From Limnomonas spitsbergensis (Eukaryota > Chlorophyta > Chlorophyceae > Chlamydomonadales): a stretch of 64,000 nt of DNA. The DNA is taken from positions 2,480,001 through 2,544,000 of the forward strand of contig JAYJMM010000123.1 of the NCBI GenBank assembly GCA_037349105.1. Reading direction: 5' to 3'. The translations under genes were made by a program, and so were the position numbers. Numbering within the stretch: position 1 is the stretch's first letter; every line of letters begins with the position of its first letter. Positions 31,201 to 42,245 of this stretch are shown here, one piece after another. The notes below the pieces were generated by a model. The model was not told the origin of the DNA. It searched no databases and was given only the letters and a program-made list of their open reading frames with translations.

Positions 31201-31767
31201 GTGCGGATGAGGGGCCCAGGGGGAGTGCTCCGTGGCTGTAGCTGTGGGTGGGCAGGCTGTAGCTGTGCGGATGAGATGCCCAGGGGGGATGCTGCGCATC
31301 TTGTCGTTAATGTGATGGGGCAGGTCTGCAGGGCTTGGGTCCAGAGGGGCTGTGCATCCGACATTTCCACTTGTCATTATCAAGATTCTGTACTTTTTTG
31401 TACGTTCAGAAAAAACATTATGCCTCGTTCCTGCTTCTGTCCCTGCTCCTGTGTCTGCATGTCTGCCTGACAAATCTGCCCATGCCCTCTACCCATACCC
31501 TCTGCCCATGCCCCTGCCCTTTAGCCCTGCCCCGCCCATGCTGCCTGCTACTGCCCCTGCGTCTGCCCCTACCCTACCCTCTGCCCATGCCCCCCGTCCA
31601 TGCAGATGGCGTCTCTCACGATTCTGCTGGCAATGCGCGATGGAGGCTCCAGCCCACTGGTGCAAGCGGCTGGGGTCGCAGGTCCTGCACTGTTGTTTGT
31701 CGCCACGTTTCTCACAATTTGGTCGCTGGTGCTGTACCTTCAGGGACTGTGGAAGTACATGGCATGA
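25228..31767 (+). CDS. PGP1: CDP-diacylglycerol-glycerol-3-phosphate 3-phosphatidyltransferase (PGP synthase)
   Basis: Exons 25228-25422, 26437-26500, 28072-28172, 29854-29998, 31051-31169 and 31606-31767 join in frame to 261 residues. The enzyme moves a phosphatidyl group from CDP-diacylglycerol to glycerol 3-phosphate, the committed step to phosphatidylglycerol. The CDP-alcohol phosphatidyltransferase signature is complete across exons 3-4: DWLDGYLAR (Asp110, Asp113, Gly114, Ala117, Arg118), then GAFLDPVAD (Gly127, Asp131, Asp135). IIGREITMSALREWAA and GKWKTACQ are typical of PgsA/plant PGPS rather than cardiolipin synthase. The N-terminus (MATRTFINALRPSLLASKTR) is basic, hydroxylated and free of acidic residues, so a mitochondrial or plastid targeting peptide is likely. 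Hydrophobic segments follow residue 66. Introns 2-4 carry tandem copies of exon junctions. Confidence 0.95.
26240..26436 (+). repeat. Two upstream copies of the PGP synthase exon 2 junction
   Basis: The sequence CAG|GTCATCACGATACCCACCATG occurs at the real exon (26437). It recurs unchanged 98 bp earlier (26339), where it is followed by a different tail. A more diverged copy lies near 26245 (TTATCGCGATACTCGCCATG). GAAGTGTGTTGAAGTGTGTTG links the units. Confidence 0.9.
26550..27180. repeat. 60-bp satellite-like array in intron 2 of PGP synthase
   Basis: About 10.5 units of almost exactly 60 bp, each containing CTCATCAATCTCTGCAAGGC, CCTCTTTAACCCTCTTAACC and CCTGTAAGCCCCTC. It begins at CCCTAAACCCTAAACCCT and looks derived from degenerate telomere-like words. 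A less regular tail runs to about 27440. Confidence 0.95.
27562..27745 (+). repeat. SINE-like dispersed repeat, family B
   Basis: Best-preserved copy. It has GTCCACCTTTGGCAGGCCGC, GGGACCAAACCTCGGCCAGC, CTGGTGGCCAAAGCAGCATG and GTGTAGCTGACATGAAGCTG, and ends GATGAAAAAAGAAAC. It lies in intron 2 of PGP synthase. Confidence 0.7.
27850..28071 (+). repeat. Two upstream copies of the PGP synthase exon 3 junction
   Basis: Copies of the CAG|GCTGGTACTGGAC junction lie near 27859 (GCAG|GCTCGTGCTGCG) and 27955 (CTCAG|GCTGGTGCCAAACG), about 100 and 115 bp apart. They share CCCTCGGCCGGC and TATAAA-containing filler. Only the last copy (28072) enters the conserved reading frame. Confidence 0.7.
29165..29853 (+). 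repeat. Eight tandem ~88-bp copies of the PGP synthase exon 4 junction
   Basis: Acceptor-like CAG sites end at about 29409, 29500, 29587, 29675, 29764 and 29853 (the real one), 87-91 bp apart, with three more eroded units before. Each unit reads CAGAAACTGT, then CTGCATT(T/C)GGC, then ACACCAAAACTGCCCTCC and a C-rich filler. Copies near the exon are the most similar to one another. They lack the LDPVADK codons. Confidence 0.93.
29999..30530 (+). repeat. Downstream decayed copies of PGP synthase exon 4 end
   Basis: After the donor at 29999, pieces of the exon recur. At 30030-30110 the order is ATGGTGG..GCAG, GTGGTGCT, GCACGGAGCCCATC-like, then a GGACCGCTTG block. At 30318-30500 AACACATGGCTGATGCCTT recurs, followed by another ATGGTGGCGGCA block. 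Frames are broken. Confidence 0.65.
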
Positions 31768-32084
31768 CAGTGTAACAGATACACTGACTCACAGGGAAAG
31801 AGGGGAGCTGTCTGATGGGCTGGCGCAGCTGTGTTTTTATTCAGCCCATCCTAGAATAAATCCGTATCCTAGACGCAGGGCAAGTAAAGCATCCTTCAGA
31901 ATGAGACAGAGTACACTCATGAAAATTGCCTATTTTCTGACAATGGAACTTAATCAGCAGGCTGATGGATAAAGCGGGGAGAAATAGTGGGGCAATGTAG
32001 AGGCAAATGAATACCACGACTAGATTACTACGATGTCCTTCACCGGGCTTGCTACATGGTGCATACTTCATGGGATTATGACTA

Positions 32085-32230
32085 CTGGTTTGTGGTTGGG
32101 TGTTCAGGTGCTTGCCCAGGGGTCACTGGCCTTTTGCTCGCTGACCTAATTAATGGCTCGAACAGGCTTGCAGTCACCTGTCCTACGCATTGCATGTGAT
32201 GTACCGTTGGACTTGAAAACTTAACTTATC
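32085..32230 (+). repeat. Dispersed repeat, family C (LINE-tail-like)
   Basis: GTGCTTGCCCAGGGGTCACT, then a block ending GTGATGTACCGTTGGACTTG, matches 63290-63405 (GTTGCTTGCCCAGGGGGGTC, later GTGATGCTCTGTTGGACTG). Confidence 0.6.
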
Positions 32231-32795
32231 GTGGCCAGTGCGGGCCACGTGCAGCAGGGGGACATGTGCAGTACCTGTATACGGTATGTCGATTTAAAAT
32301 CTGCCAGCTCAATACTGCACACACCCAAACACACACTCTGGGGGGCACGGTTAAGTCTTGTAACTGCTTAGTTGGTGCCCTTTAAGCACCCTGTCAGGAA
32401 AATGAGCAGGCAAGTTGTGGTCTGAACCCTGGCTGAGAAACCGCCGAAGAAGGGACATGCCTCGAAATAGCAGCGAACAATCACATATTTATATCCTTAA
32501 CGCCTATTTCTTCTCTTTCTGACGATGCTTAACTTGTTGCAGCGGCGGCCCAGGCTCCCAAGGTGACGCCTGCTGCTGTCTCGCCTGCTGTCTCTGACGC
32601 AGCAGTCTTGAGTATCCTCAGATACCCAAGCATTCCAATTACCGGTAGTATCCTAGGTACCTCAGTATCCTCGTATCATATCCCGTTTTAAGAACGGTGC
32701 AAGCCCTCCAGGACCATGGTGCAGCCATGCCACCCTCCTGTGGGAGAGGGGCACGAACATAGAACACGGCGATCTAGGTAGGGGGATAGGATAGT

Positions 32796-32864
32796 GTGGC
32801 GGGTTCGATCCCGGAACCTTTTGTTATGCATGCCACCAGCGTTATACCACAGGACCATTTTATT
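32796..32864 (-). pseudogene. Degenerate initiator-tRNA-Met-like sequence
   Basis: On the minus strand a box A-like TGTGGTATAACGCTGG is followed by GGTGGCATGCATAACA (CAT at the anticodon position) and a T arm CCGGGATCGAACCCG with a good box B. The central part resembles plant initiator tRNA-Met. The acceptor stem does not pair and the anticodon stem is broken, so it is a relic or a tRNA-derived repeat head. Confidence 0.4.
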
Positions 32865-33006
32865 TCAGCGTCCTGAATACCGGTATCCTCAGCATCTTGG
32901 GTACCGATATACTGTTCCACCCCCCCCTCCTTGTTCCTTTCCCCCCTCTTCCTTTTAGTTTCTTCTTTTCTACCTTCTGAACAGTTGGGCGCCCACGCGG
33001 CTGAGA

Positions 33007-33040
33007 TTTGAGCGGGCCCAGAGGTGTAATGTCATTGACC
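33007..33040 (+). repeat. Dispersed short repeat, family A
   Basis: TTTGAGCGGGCCCAGAGGTG followed by TAATGTCATTGACC. Other copies are at 39067-39123, 39314-39362, 42212-42245 and 52295-52356. Confidence 0.7.
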
Positions 33041-33587
33041 GATATCCTGAATAACCGCTGTTATCCACCACTTCCAAACGTTTCAAGAGTGTTGGCCCCC
33101 CTGAGTCCTCGAGTATTAAGTGGACCTGATATTTTTTCTTCATTCAAAATTTCATACCGTACTTCTAAACCACGTGCTTAACTAGTAACTGATACCACAA
33201 GAAGCGCACTGCTGCGCTGACTGGAGCAAACCCCTGACCCCGCCCCTTCACAAAACTAATTTATTGTTCTGAGAAACGAAGATTTACTGAGTTTCAAATG
33301 CGGGGCGGGGTTCAGCCAAATAAAAGTGGATTCACATATTTATTCTAGGATGAGTTTAAGCTTTTCTTCCTGCCCCCCCCCCCTTGGAGGCAGGCGCCTG
33401 ATACTTATCAGCTGTGTTCGGCCATGCTGTGCCTCCGAAACCTAGTAAACCTTAACTTCCCGGAGGCGGGTGTGGGGGGTCAGCTAGGGGTCTTAAAACA
33501 TTTTTCGACAATAAAGGGATACACGTTTTCTGACCCCCTCCCCTGGCATACCGGTATGCACATTACGTATTTGCGTACGCACCAGAC

Positions 33588-33740
33588 CACCTTTGGAGTG
33601 TAGTTAGACGGCCAACACGGCCGATTGGAACAAAACCTCAACTGTCCTAGCGCCGGTAGCCCAAGCAACAGGGCTTGCTGTACCGCCCCCCCCCCGGCCA
33701 TAGGCCATGATGTAGATGAATTCCTCTGTGCATATGGCAT
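33588..33740 (+). repeat. SINE-like dispersed repeat, family B
   Basis: It has ACCACCTTTGGAG, GGAACAAAACCTCAACTG, AGCAACAGGGCTTGCTGT and GCCATGATGTAGATGAATT, in the family order. Confidence 0.6.
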
Positions 33741-33835
33741 GCGCATGACACGTACCGCAGCTGGCAGCCGAGCTGGCAGCAGTCAGCGGGCCACAAACGC
33801 CAGTAGCTCCTGAACCTGTGAGCTTAAAGCAAATG

Positions 33836-33837
<2 letters not shown>

Positions 33838-33876
<39 letters not shown>
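33838..33876. repeat. CAG trinucleotide run
   Basis: About 13 CAG units, not in a supported gene. Confidence 0.95.
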
Positions 33877-33882
<6 letters not shown>

Positions 33883-35478
33883 ATACCGTAATTATTTTCT
33901 TGACCCACTCGGTGGACTCACTGGCATATTTTAGCCACATTCCGGCCTCAGCAAGCCTGTTGGCTTGGGGCTGCAACCAGCAGCTCCGGGACCTGTGGGC
34001 AGGTACCGGTGTGCACTGCCTGGCTACTTATAAAATGGCTTTAGGGTGGATTTGGTGATGCTGCAACAACCACAATTACAGCAGAGCAGCAAGGCTCATA
34101 TTTTGGTCCCATGTGGCCAAGTGCTGGCCGTCTGGCTGCCCCCCGCAGGTGGTATAAATTATAACCATGCTATATATGAAACCGAGGCGCTAATCACTGA
34201 TTATCCCCGCACACGAGCACAAGTCCATCCCACTAGGGTTTCCCATCATAGCAAGTCCTGCCCAGCTTGGGCCACAGCCCCGGCTTATGACTTTCACAGC
34301 ATGAGACTACCCCTGGCTTAGACCTGCCCCAATTTGATACTGACCTAGCTTGACCCGCTCCCCAGCTTGGCCCTGCCCTAGCTTGACCCCCTCCAGATTG
34401 AAGCCTTCCCAGCTTGGGCACACTCCCGTTAGGCAAAGTAGATCTAGGCCATGGTCAGTAGGCCGCATACGGCCACAAGGAGTGCCCTTGCCCTTGAGAA
34501 GCTCAGACCATTTTGGCAGCGGCTAAGGTGAATTTCCAGTGTCTGCACCTCTTGAAGATCAAGAGCTTCCAAGCAGAGACCCGCAGAACAGGGCTGGAGG
34601 CGGCGGCGCCCGCGGGCAGGCAGAGCATGTTGTAGCCACCTGTCAAACGGTGTCACAGTATCCTCCTGCTGCTGCTACTGCTGATGCTGTTGCTACCGTC
34701 ACAACCGTTGCTGCTGCTGCTACTGTGGCTGTTGCAGCTGCTACATGCAAAGGGATCATCCTATCCCCACCCACCCATATGGTCATGCTGTTGCTGCTGC
34801 CATCAATTTTTCACTGCGACCACTTTTTCCGCGGCTGTCACTGCATTTTGTATATACATTGCTGCCCGTGTCCCTCGGTATTGCAAACTGACAAGGCGGT
34901 GCTCCTGATCCTGGGGTTCCTGCAGTTGCTGGTTTTGGTTTTGGTGTGGTGATGATGTTAGTTTTTTTCTGGTGTTGATGCCAGGCCGAGAAGGTAGGAA
35001 GCATCATGTGTCGTTTCGGTCTAGGGATTTGCAGCTCCTGGGGCCAGTGCCGTGCCTCACGAAGCGCGGCCGCAGCTCAACCCAGGCTCTAGGGTTCTGG
35101 AGCCGAAGATGCACCTGGATTTGCGGAAGCTGCACAGGGAAGCTGCCTCGAGGACAGCAAAGCGTATGTCCAGGGCTGCGAGATAAGTGCCCAAAGGAAT
35201 CCCGATAGAACGGTCATCAGTGACGATGGGTGCATTATCTTAATGTCATATCAGGTCATCGAGGAGAGTGGTCACGGGTCACTGTAAGTCACATCCGTCA
35301 TCCAGGGGTCATATCTGTTGCAGTTGGTGATCCATAATCCACACTTGTTTGTAATGCGTGAATCTGTATCGGTAAAACGCAGTACCGGTAGCTTACCACC
35401 ATCAATAGATGGAGAAACCCTGTCCATTGTGCATAAGCCAAGAATCTCCAACCAAGAATACCCCCGAGAAAATCACTG

Positions 35479-35486
35479 TATAAAAG
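35479..35486 (+). promoter_or_regulatory. TATA box of UDP-glucose dehydrogenase
   Basis: TATAAAAG lies 57 bp before the ATG. It is the best core promoter element in the window. The short distance implies a 5' leader of only about 30 nt. Confidence 0.6.
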
Positions 35487-35542
35487 GGGTGCCATCCAGT
35501 CTTCCCACCGTTCGCTCATCAGCTCCTGTCCCGTCCGTCAGT

Positions 35543-38500
35543 ATGAAAATCGTTTGCATCGGCGCTGGCTATGTCGGTGGTGAGTCTTTTTTATTTTAAT
35601 CCATCTTCTTCATCACCATGCTTGCTTGGGTGCCGAGGGAGACCCAGGACTATCTGTTATGCAGTTTCTAAAACAACTGTGTTTGTTAGGTCCCACCATG
35701 GCCATGATTGCCTTGAAGTGCCCACACATCGAGGTGGTGGTCCTCGATATCAACGTTGATAGAATCAATGCCTGGAACTCGGACACTCTGCCCATCTATG
35801 AGCCTGGTCTACTCGAGGTCGTCCTTGCTGCTCGCGGCAAGAACCTCTTCTTTTCAACAGACACCACCAAGCACATCGGTGAAGCAGATATAGTGTTTGT
35901 CAGGTGAGCTCCTACCTTGGAAATCCAAATGCCTGACATGTGAATGTATCTATCTGCATCCCTCATGACTGAAACTTTGCTGCAGCAATCTATCGGTAGG
36001 ATAGAGTTCCAGAGTTGAAATGCAAGTGATGCCTCCCTGCCCTTCCCACTGCTCGGAGGGTATCTCCATTCAATGTTACTGCTATTTACGACCCAGTTCA
36101 TGTATGTCACCGTAGTGTGAACACCCCTACGAAGACGAGCGGTATCGGTGCTGGCAAGGCAGCAGACTTGACCTACTGGGAGGGAGCCGCCCGCATGATT
36201 GCCGCTTGCTCCACCTCGAGCAAGATCATTGTGGAGAAGTCAACTGTGCCCGTGAAGACAGCAGAGGCAATTGGAAAGGTAAGAATGAGTTGTGATTCAT
36301 TGTTTCTTACTTAATTGGAATGAGTCCCAGACCGCCCATTCTGACCTACCTGCCTCAACTTCCGCACAGGTGCTGACGAGAAACTGCAGCGACCCCAATG
36401 TCAAGTTTGAAATCCTGTCCAACCCCGAGTTCCTGGCTGAGGGAACTGCCATCGCTGATCTACAGAAGCCGGACAGGGTGAGTCTTCTGCCTGATGCCTG
36501 TTGCATTACCCCCCATCCTTCTGATGATGAATGTGCGTGCAGTACGCCCCTGCTGGTTGCCAGTCCCATGAACCACGTATGCACCTTGACCACGGCGCGC
36601 ACGTACGGCCCTTATCCTCACAGGTCCTCATCGGAGGAAACGACACCCCCAGCGGCCGCGCTGCCATCAAGGCGCTTAAGGAGGTGTACGAGAATTGGAT
36701 TCCCTCGGAGCGCGTGCTTACTGCCAACCTGTGGTCCGCTGAGCTGGCCAAGTTAACCGCCAATGCCTTCCTAGCACAGCGCATCTCGTCCATCAATGCC
36801 ATCTCGGCGTTGTGCGAGACCACTGGCGCAGATGTGCAGCAGGTGCGAGGTTGCGAGGCGTCAACAGCATGGCATTCCTGTCCCCCCCCCTGCAATGAAC
36901 AGCTTCCTCCTGCTTGACTGGTATCTATCCTCTATTTCCTGTGTTGGAGGCTAAAGGCCATGTCCTTTTCTTCTCATTTGCAGGTCGCCCATGCCATCGG
37001 CACTGACTCGCGCATTGGCCCCAAGTTCCTCAATGCATCTGTCGGTTTTGGAGGCTCATGCTTTCAGAAGGACATCCTGAACTTGTGCTATGTGTGTGAG
37101 ACCGTTGGGCTCAAGGAAGTGGCTGACTACTGGTACCAGGTCGTGTCTATGAACGACTACATGAAGAACAGGTGTGTTTATTTGACTGTACAGCTGAAAG
37201 TGTGGGGTTTGTCGCTTGGTGAAGGCACAGACATGGTAGTTAACATTGGCTTCCTAACGTAGCTTACGGCTTGTTTTTGCGCAACTTTCCTTGCAGTTTT
37301 TCATTTTCGCAATGTACCCCTGGCATGTTGTCGGTATCGTGTGTGCGTGTGTATCCCTTTCCTTGTCATGGCCAGGGTGCATGTCAAGTTTAATGCGTGT
37401 TTTGAGGACCTGGTATGGGGCATTATGCCTGACATGTGGCATAGAGATCACAAACACATGAACCTCATGAAACCTCACAAACACATGAATCTCAGAGACC
37501 CAGGGAGGGGAGAGGCAGCTGGGGATGTACGGATCTTTGTAGGGTTAAGGGTTTATCCCCTTGGATTCTGCAGGATGCCCTATATGTCCTTTCATGTAGC
37601 TTGTGTGCTAATCTTGTCTTCTTAGAGGACACCAAGCTTGGTAAGCCTGGGCTTTCAGATCCATTTTCGAGGCACGTGTTGGCAACTCATCTGTGAGAGC
37701 TGGGACGTTGCTGTGATACTGTGTAGTGCAGGCATGTTGAGATTCTGGGGGTAACCATTGCAACCCGCATGTCACCCTATTCTCCCCTGTTGTGCGTTGC
37801 CCCCTCAGGTTTGTCGAGCGCGTCATTGGCTCCATGTTCAATTCCGTCAAGAACAAGAAAATCGCCATCTTTGGGTTTGCCTTCAAGAAGGATACTGGCG
37901 ACACCCGCGAGACGCCCGCCATTGACGTATGCAAGGGCCTCATCCGCGACGGCGCTAAGTGCTGCATCTATGACCCTGAGGTGGAGGCTGAGATGATCTT
38001 CCGCGACATGAGCACGCCCAAGTTTGAGTGGGACAAGCCAAACTACACCAAGTCGACGTCGCAATTCCTGGCAAATGTGGTGGTGAGTGCGCTTGGTGGG
38101 GGGGAGCTGTGATTTCTTGATGAGGTGGTCATTCCTTTGATTGAGGGAGTTGAGAGGGAGGGGTGTGCCAGTGAGGGAGCAATGTGGCGGCCGCACGAGT
38201 GTAGGATTCAAATCCAGGATAGGGATTCCACCTGTCCTAGAGGCTGCTCGCATGAGTCTCAGATCCTGGCACCTGCACATCAAGTTGGTTTTCCTGTCCA
38301 ACCCAGATTTTTTATTCATCATATGTTGTATGACCTGCCTCCCTTCCCTTGCAGATTGCTGAGTCCGCTGTGGACGCTGCCAAGGACTCGCACGCTATCT
38401 GTGTGCTGACCGAGTGGGACCGCTTCAAGACCTACGATTACAAGGCCATGTACGCCGCCATGAGCAAGCCGGCGTTTGTGTTCGACGGCCGCAACATCTT

Positions 38501-38585
38501 GGACCACGAGGCCCTCCGAGAGATTGGCTTCATTGTGTATGCGCTGGGTAAACCTCTTGACCCTTTCCTGCAGAAGGTGTACTAA
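35543..38585 (+). CDS. UGDH: UDP-glucose 6-dehydrogenase
   Basis: Exons 35543-35579, 35690-35903, 36116-36278, 36370-36477, 36624-36842, 36984-37171, 37809-38082 and 38355-38585 join to 477 residues, the usual family length. It oxidises UDP-glucose to UDP-glucuronate with two NAD+, feeding wall-polysaccharide precursors in the cytosol. Visible motifs: the nucleotide-binding GAGYVGG at the N-terminus; [34 protein letters not shown] (Lys217, Asn221 equivalent to human Lys220 and Asn224); and [10 protein letters not shown] with catalytic Cys273 and Asp277. [14 protein letters not shown] and the C-terminal FDGRNILD complete the domain. Every exon junction keeps phase, and no exon-junction copies are seen in its short introns, unlike its neighbours. 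AATAAA occurs at 38855-38860. Confidence 0.98.
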
Positions 38586-39066
38586 GTGGCAGCTCCGTTG
38601 CACATGCTGCCCCCCCTCCCTAAGTGACCACCCGGGCCTCATAATTTGACTGCACTCAACAAGGTTTGTATTTAATCTGTGTGAGTAACACCACTACTGC
38701 GAGATTATCGCATTCCTTGGACAGCTACACTAACAACACGAAAACAGGGAGTCTGTTACGATGCTTTCCTTGCTTGGACAATTGTGTCATGATTGTGGAA
38801 TAAGTACCCAGTAGCTTGTGCAAAATTGTGTCTAGGCTCTGCCCTGGCTAATGAAATAAACAGCAGTGATGACAGGTCTCATTCCCTGACAGGTGGTCGG
38901 GAAAAAATTATAATCCATTTTGTATTTGTAAACCTTTTATGATTCTTATCCTCGTCCGCGACAAAAAGTTGCCGAGTTTGTCCCTGCCTCTGTTTGCGTT
39001 CTGAATATGTTGGGTGATGGTGCTCTGCTTTGTTGGTTTGAATGTTGGGGTGTGCTGGTAATGTGT

Positions 39067-39123
39067 GAATGACGTTACACCTGTGGGCCATGCTGAAACG
39101 AAGCTCGGCCACGTCGGCAAACA
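39067..39123 (-). repeat. Dispersed short repeat, family A
   Basis: On the minus strand: TTGCCGACGTGGCCGAGCTT, then CAGCATGGCCCACAGGTG, then TAACGTCATTC. It is one of two copies in a diverged ~240-bp tandem pair (38900-39140 and 39140-39400). Confidence 0.7.
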
Positions 39124-39313
39124 AAAAGACAGCTAGGACAGTCAAGGGGAAGGCATAAGAGGAAAGAAAGGATGGCAAGTTCACCCACCAAACAACAGGA
39201 ACAAAGACACAAAGGCCAGGTAAACCGTATCCCCTGCCCCTGAAGAGTGTGCCGGTGATGTGTGTGTTGCGTTTGTTGCTTGTGCAGTGGGGTTGTGGGT
39301 GTTGTGCATGTAA

Positions 39314-39362
39314 GGTCAATGACGTTACACCTCTGGGCCCTGCTCAAAAAGGCTCGACTGCG
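39314..39362 (-). repeat. Dispersed short repeat, family A
   Basis: On the minus strand: CGAGCCTTTTTGAGCAGGGC, then CCAGAGGTGTAACGTCATTG. Confidence 0.7.
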
Positions 39363-41034
39363 AGGGCACTTCACTACAGGGGTTGGGAGGAAAGAACGAA
39401 TCAAACACAAGGGGGCAGAAAAAAATGAGAAAAAGTGGGAAATACAGTTGAGGGACAAACGAAGGCTGGAAAAGAAAGACAGAGGAAGTTCCAGCCTCTG
39501 ATAACGTCTATGCCTCGACGATACCTACCACCGCTTCCACTAAGGCCAGGGCATCCCACCCAAGCATGCCCCATTACAACTAGAAGAAGTCTCTAGCACC
39601 GTTCGGAGGCCCTGTCCATCCCCGCTCCCTGTGCATGTAGGGTAATACTGCTTATGTGTGTGTGCCTAGTTGCTTCTGATCGGCTGTGAATGTCAGCTGT
39701 GTCACCATGTCAGCCTAGCACTTGTTTTACACATATACAGTCCAGCGCGGCACCATATTTATTACATGGCATGTGCATGTGAACCGGTATGAGCACAAAT
39801 GAAGTGGGATGCTTTCATGTGCGGGGACTTGTTGCGTGCGCTGCTGCGCTTCTGCATGTTTTCTGCAAGGTGCATAGCATGCTTCGGCACTGTGCCTGCC
39901 TCAGTCCTCTGCAAGGATTCCTGGTTTGTCCACCAGCCGTGCATGGCACCTGTCACTTTGTCAAAATGCCATTGCATTAACTTCATTTGCTGTATGAGCA
40001 AGCAGGGTGCCAGAAGTGATGCTGTGTATACAGCAATATACAGCAAACAACATAGTTTCTTATGCGGAAAATTTTATGTGTACCTGCCTCCTTACGTCTA
40101 TAGCATCACTGCCCCGCTCAAGGGGGCACACCAAGCCATGCATGAATGGCCGGCAGTGTCACCGGGCAGTGTCACCGCACGGTGTCATTATTCCGCCTGC
40201 TGGCCGATAGTGTCAATGTGTCATTGATCCCTCCTATCGACGCATGGTGGCCGGCATGTTAGCCATGTGCACACTTGCCTGCAATAATGATGCCAACATG
40301 AAATTCATTGTCCAGGGCGGTGGAAGGGTAGACCGTCGCACTGACGCTTGTCATGAAGCGGCCTCGGCGGTTGTGGGTGACCCTGAGAAAGTCCGCAGCA
40401 TGATGGTAGAAGCCGGGCAAACATACAATTGGGTTGCAGCGAGAGAAGTCACGCACTACGAAGGTCGCATCGAATCATGCTAACTAGATTGTGACGACTA
40501 AAAAAAAGGACATGTCTTATTTGTGTGGCTGAATGAGTAAGTACGCATGTAAATCGATGGATCAGATTTGGCAGATCTTAGATCAGTGCAGTACCTTCTC
40601 ACCACGTGCATTTTCGGCAGAGCCCCCCGGGCGGCCGAAGGTCGCGGGAGCGGAGCCCCCGCACAGCAACATTGTGTGGGGGAAGAAAGGAAGGAACTAG
40701 TCACCGAACATAGGCAAGTCATCAAAGAAGAAACGGTCAAGAAGAATGAAACGTTCGGTTGATGCCGCGTATCCCTCCAAGACGGGCCAGGCCTGACGCT
40801 ATGTCTACCTCGGGGACGCAGTGCAGTCATGAACGCACCCCAAAAGCGCTATGACCTCTCCCGCCAAACTCTGAAAACCCTGACACCTGATCTGAGGCAT
40901 AAGTGGGCTCCTTTGTTGCAAGTCCCGTGTGAAGGTGGGTAACGGAAAGGTGCTTGCAAGTGTTTGTGTGCCAATTGCCCTAGGTAACTTCGTGGTGTGT
41001 CACTACTCACTAGCCAAGTGACACTTCATGGCAA

Positions 41035-41290
41035 ATCTCCCGGCCCTCCTAGGGGTCAGTGGCAGTGTGGCACACGTCCCGGAACTCTCAGGGTTCGGTG
41101 GCACAACTCCCGGCCTTCTCGGGGATCGGTGGCAAATGTCCCGGCCCTCCCGAGACCGGTGACACACGTCCTGGCCCTCCCAGGGTCGGTGGCTCATGTT
41201 CCGGCCCTGGCGGGGGTCAGTGGCACACGTCCCAGCCTTTCTAGGGGGCGGTGATAAACGCCCCGGCCCTCCCGGGGGTTAGTGACACAC
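41035..41290. repeat. ~33-bp GC-rich minisatellite, first block
   Basis: Seven to eight units of GTCCCGGCCCTCCCGGGG plus TCGGTGGCACAC. It is related to the larger array at 42240-42930 but separated from it by 0.9 kb of AT-richer sequence. Confidence 0.9.
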
Positions 41291-42211
41291 ATCTTTGTCA
41301 CGAGGCACCAGTGACCCTGAAGTATTACTGCGCTCAGCAATCACTATTACTCTTATTGGAGTGCTAAGTGCCCTTTGTAAGGGTTAACCAGCTTGTGCAT
41401 GAGCGATAAACTGCTGGCAGACAGTTTATCCTCGACTAATGAATCCTCGGGTTACTGCACTAACCTTTGATGATTCTTCTCTTACTGTTGACAGAAGTGA
41501 CGAAGTGAACTCGATCCCAGAGGGGCTAGTTGTAATGGAGGCGACTTGTGACAGTAGGAGACGGCTAGGAGCGAACTTGAGGACGAAACAGCCGGAGTGA
41601 TGAGAGATGTTGAGCCGAAAAGACGACTCTTGATGAGGAAGATCGACTGTTGGAGCAGTAGATCGACTTGGCAGCCAGGAAAGGCTTGGGTAGCAGCTCA
41701 CAGTGTCGACTTATATCCTAGAGATAGAGCTGATAAGGCTCACAGTGTAGGGTTATAAACGAGAGATAGCGCTGAGAGGAATGGAAGTAGAGGTGCTGGA
41801 GCTAGAGATAGAGAATAAGTGTAGTGTTAACTAGAGATATTCGCACAGTGTAGCTGCCAGGTCCTGATACATACTTGATGAGGTGGTATTAGAGAGAAAG
41901 GATCAGTGTAGAATTAACTAGAGATCTCCGATCAGTGTAGTGTTAGACTGTCAGTCCTAGCCTTGATAAAGGGCCGTAATATCGCAATTGGACGTTAATC
42001 CCAGAACATGTTACAATACCAGGGTGATTCAACTTCGGTATGTTACTTGAGTAAGAAGAGAAGAATGCCTAGAGCGAGCCAGGCATTCTCGAAGTACCAC
42101 AAAACAGACTAGATCCGAAACCAAATAGAATGTACAAGCCACCCATACGTGCGGTGCACCCATACGTCGTGACATCTTGGCCATCCAAGGGGTCGGTGAC
42201 ACACGTCACGG

Positions 42212-42245
42212 CTTTGAGCGGGCCCAGAGGTGTCACGTTATTGAC
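42212..42245 (+). repeat. Dispersed short repeat, family A, at the edge of a minisatellite
   Basis: CTTTGAGCGGGCCCAGAGGT followed by GTCACGTTATTGAC. It sits directly against the second block of the GC-rich array and shares ACACGTCACGGC with it. Confidence 0.65.

Larger units (their letters stand above)
31768..35542. other. Intergenic stretch without a supported gene
   Basis: Between PGP synthase and UDP-glucose dehydrogenase. It contains dispersed repeats (32085-32230, 33007-33040, 33588-33740), a tRNA-like relic (32796-32864), a CAG run and CTG-rich stretches near 34666-34745. A set of short CCAGCTTGGCCCTGCC-type units lies at 34260-34430. Short open frames match nothing I know. Confidence 0.6.

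Noticed and set aside
25228..31767. Cardiolipin synthase identity for the CDP-alcohol phosphatidyltransferase
   Set aside because: The IIGREITMSALREW and GKWKT motifs in exon 5 are typical of PGP synthase; eukaryotic cardiolipin synthases of this fold lack them.
34539..34952. 137-codon open frame with hydrophobic C-terminus
   Set aside because: Composed largely of CTG/GCT repeats; no promoter, splice sites or family resemblance.
39799..40483. Two open frames (142 and 79 codons) after the dehydrogenase
   Set aside because: Unrecognised, AT-richer than the genes, no splice or promoter context; reported only as part of the intergenic region.
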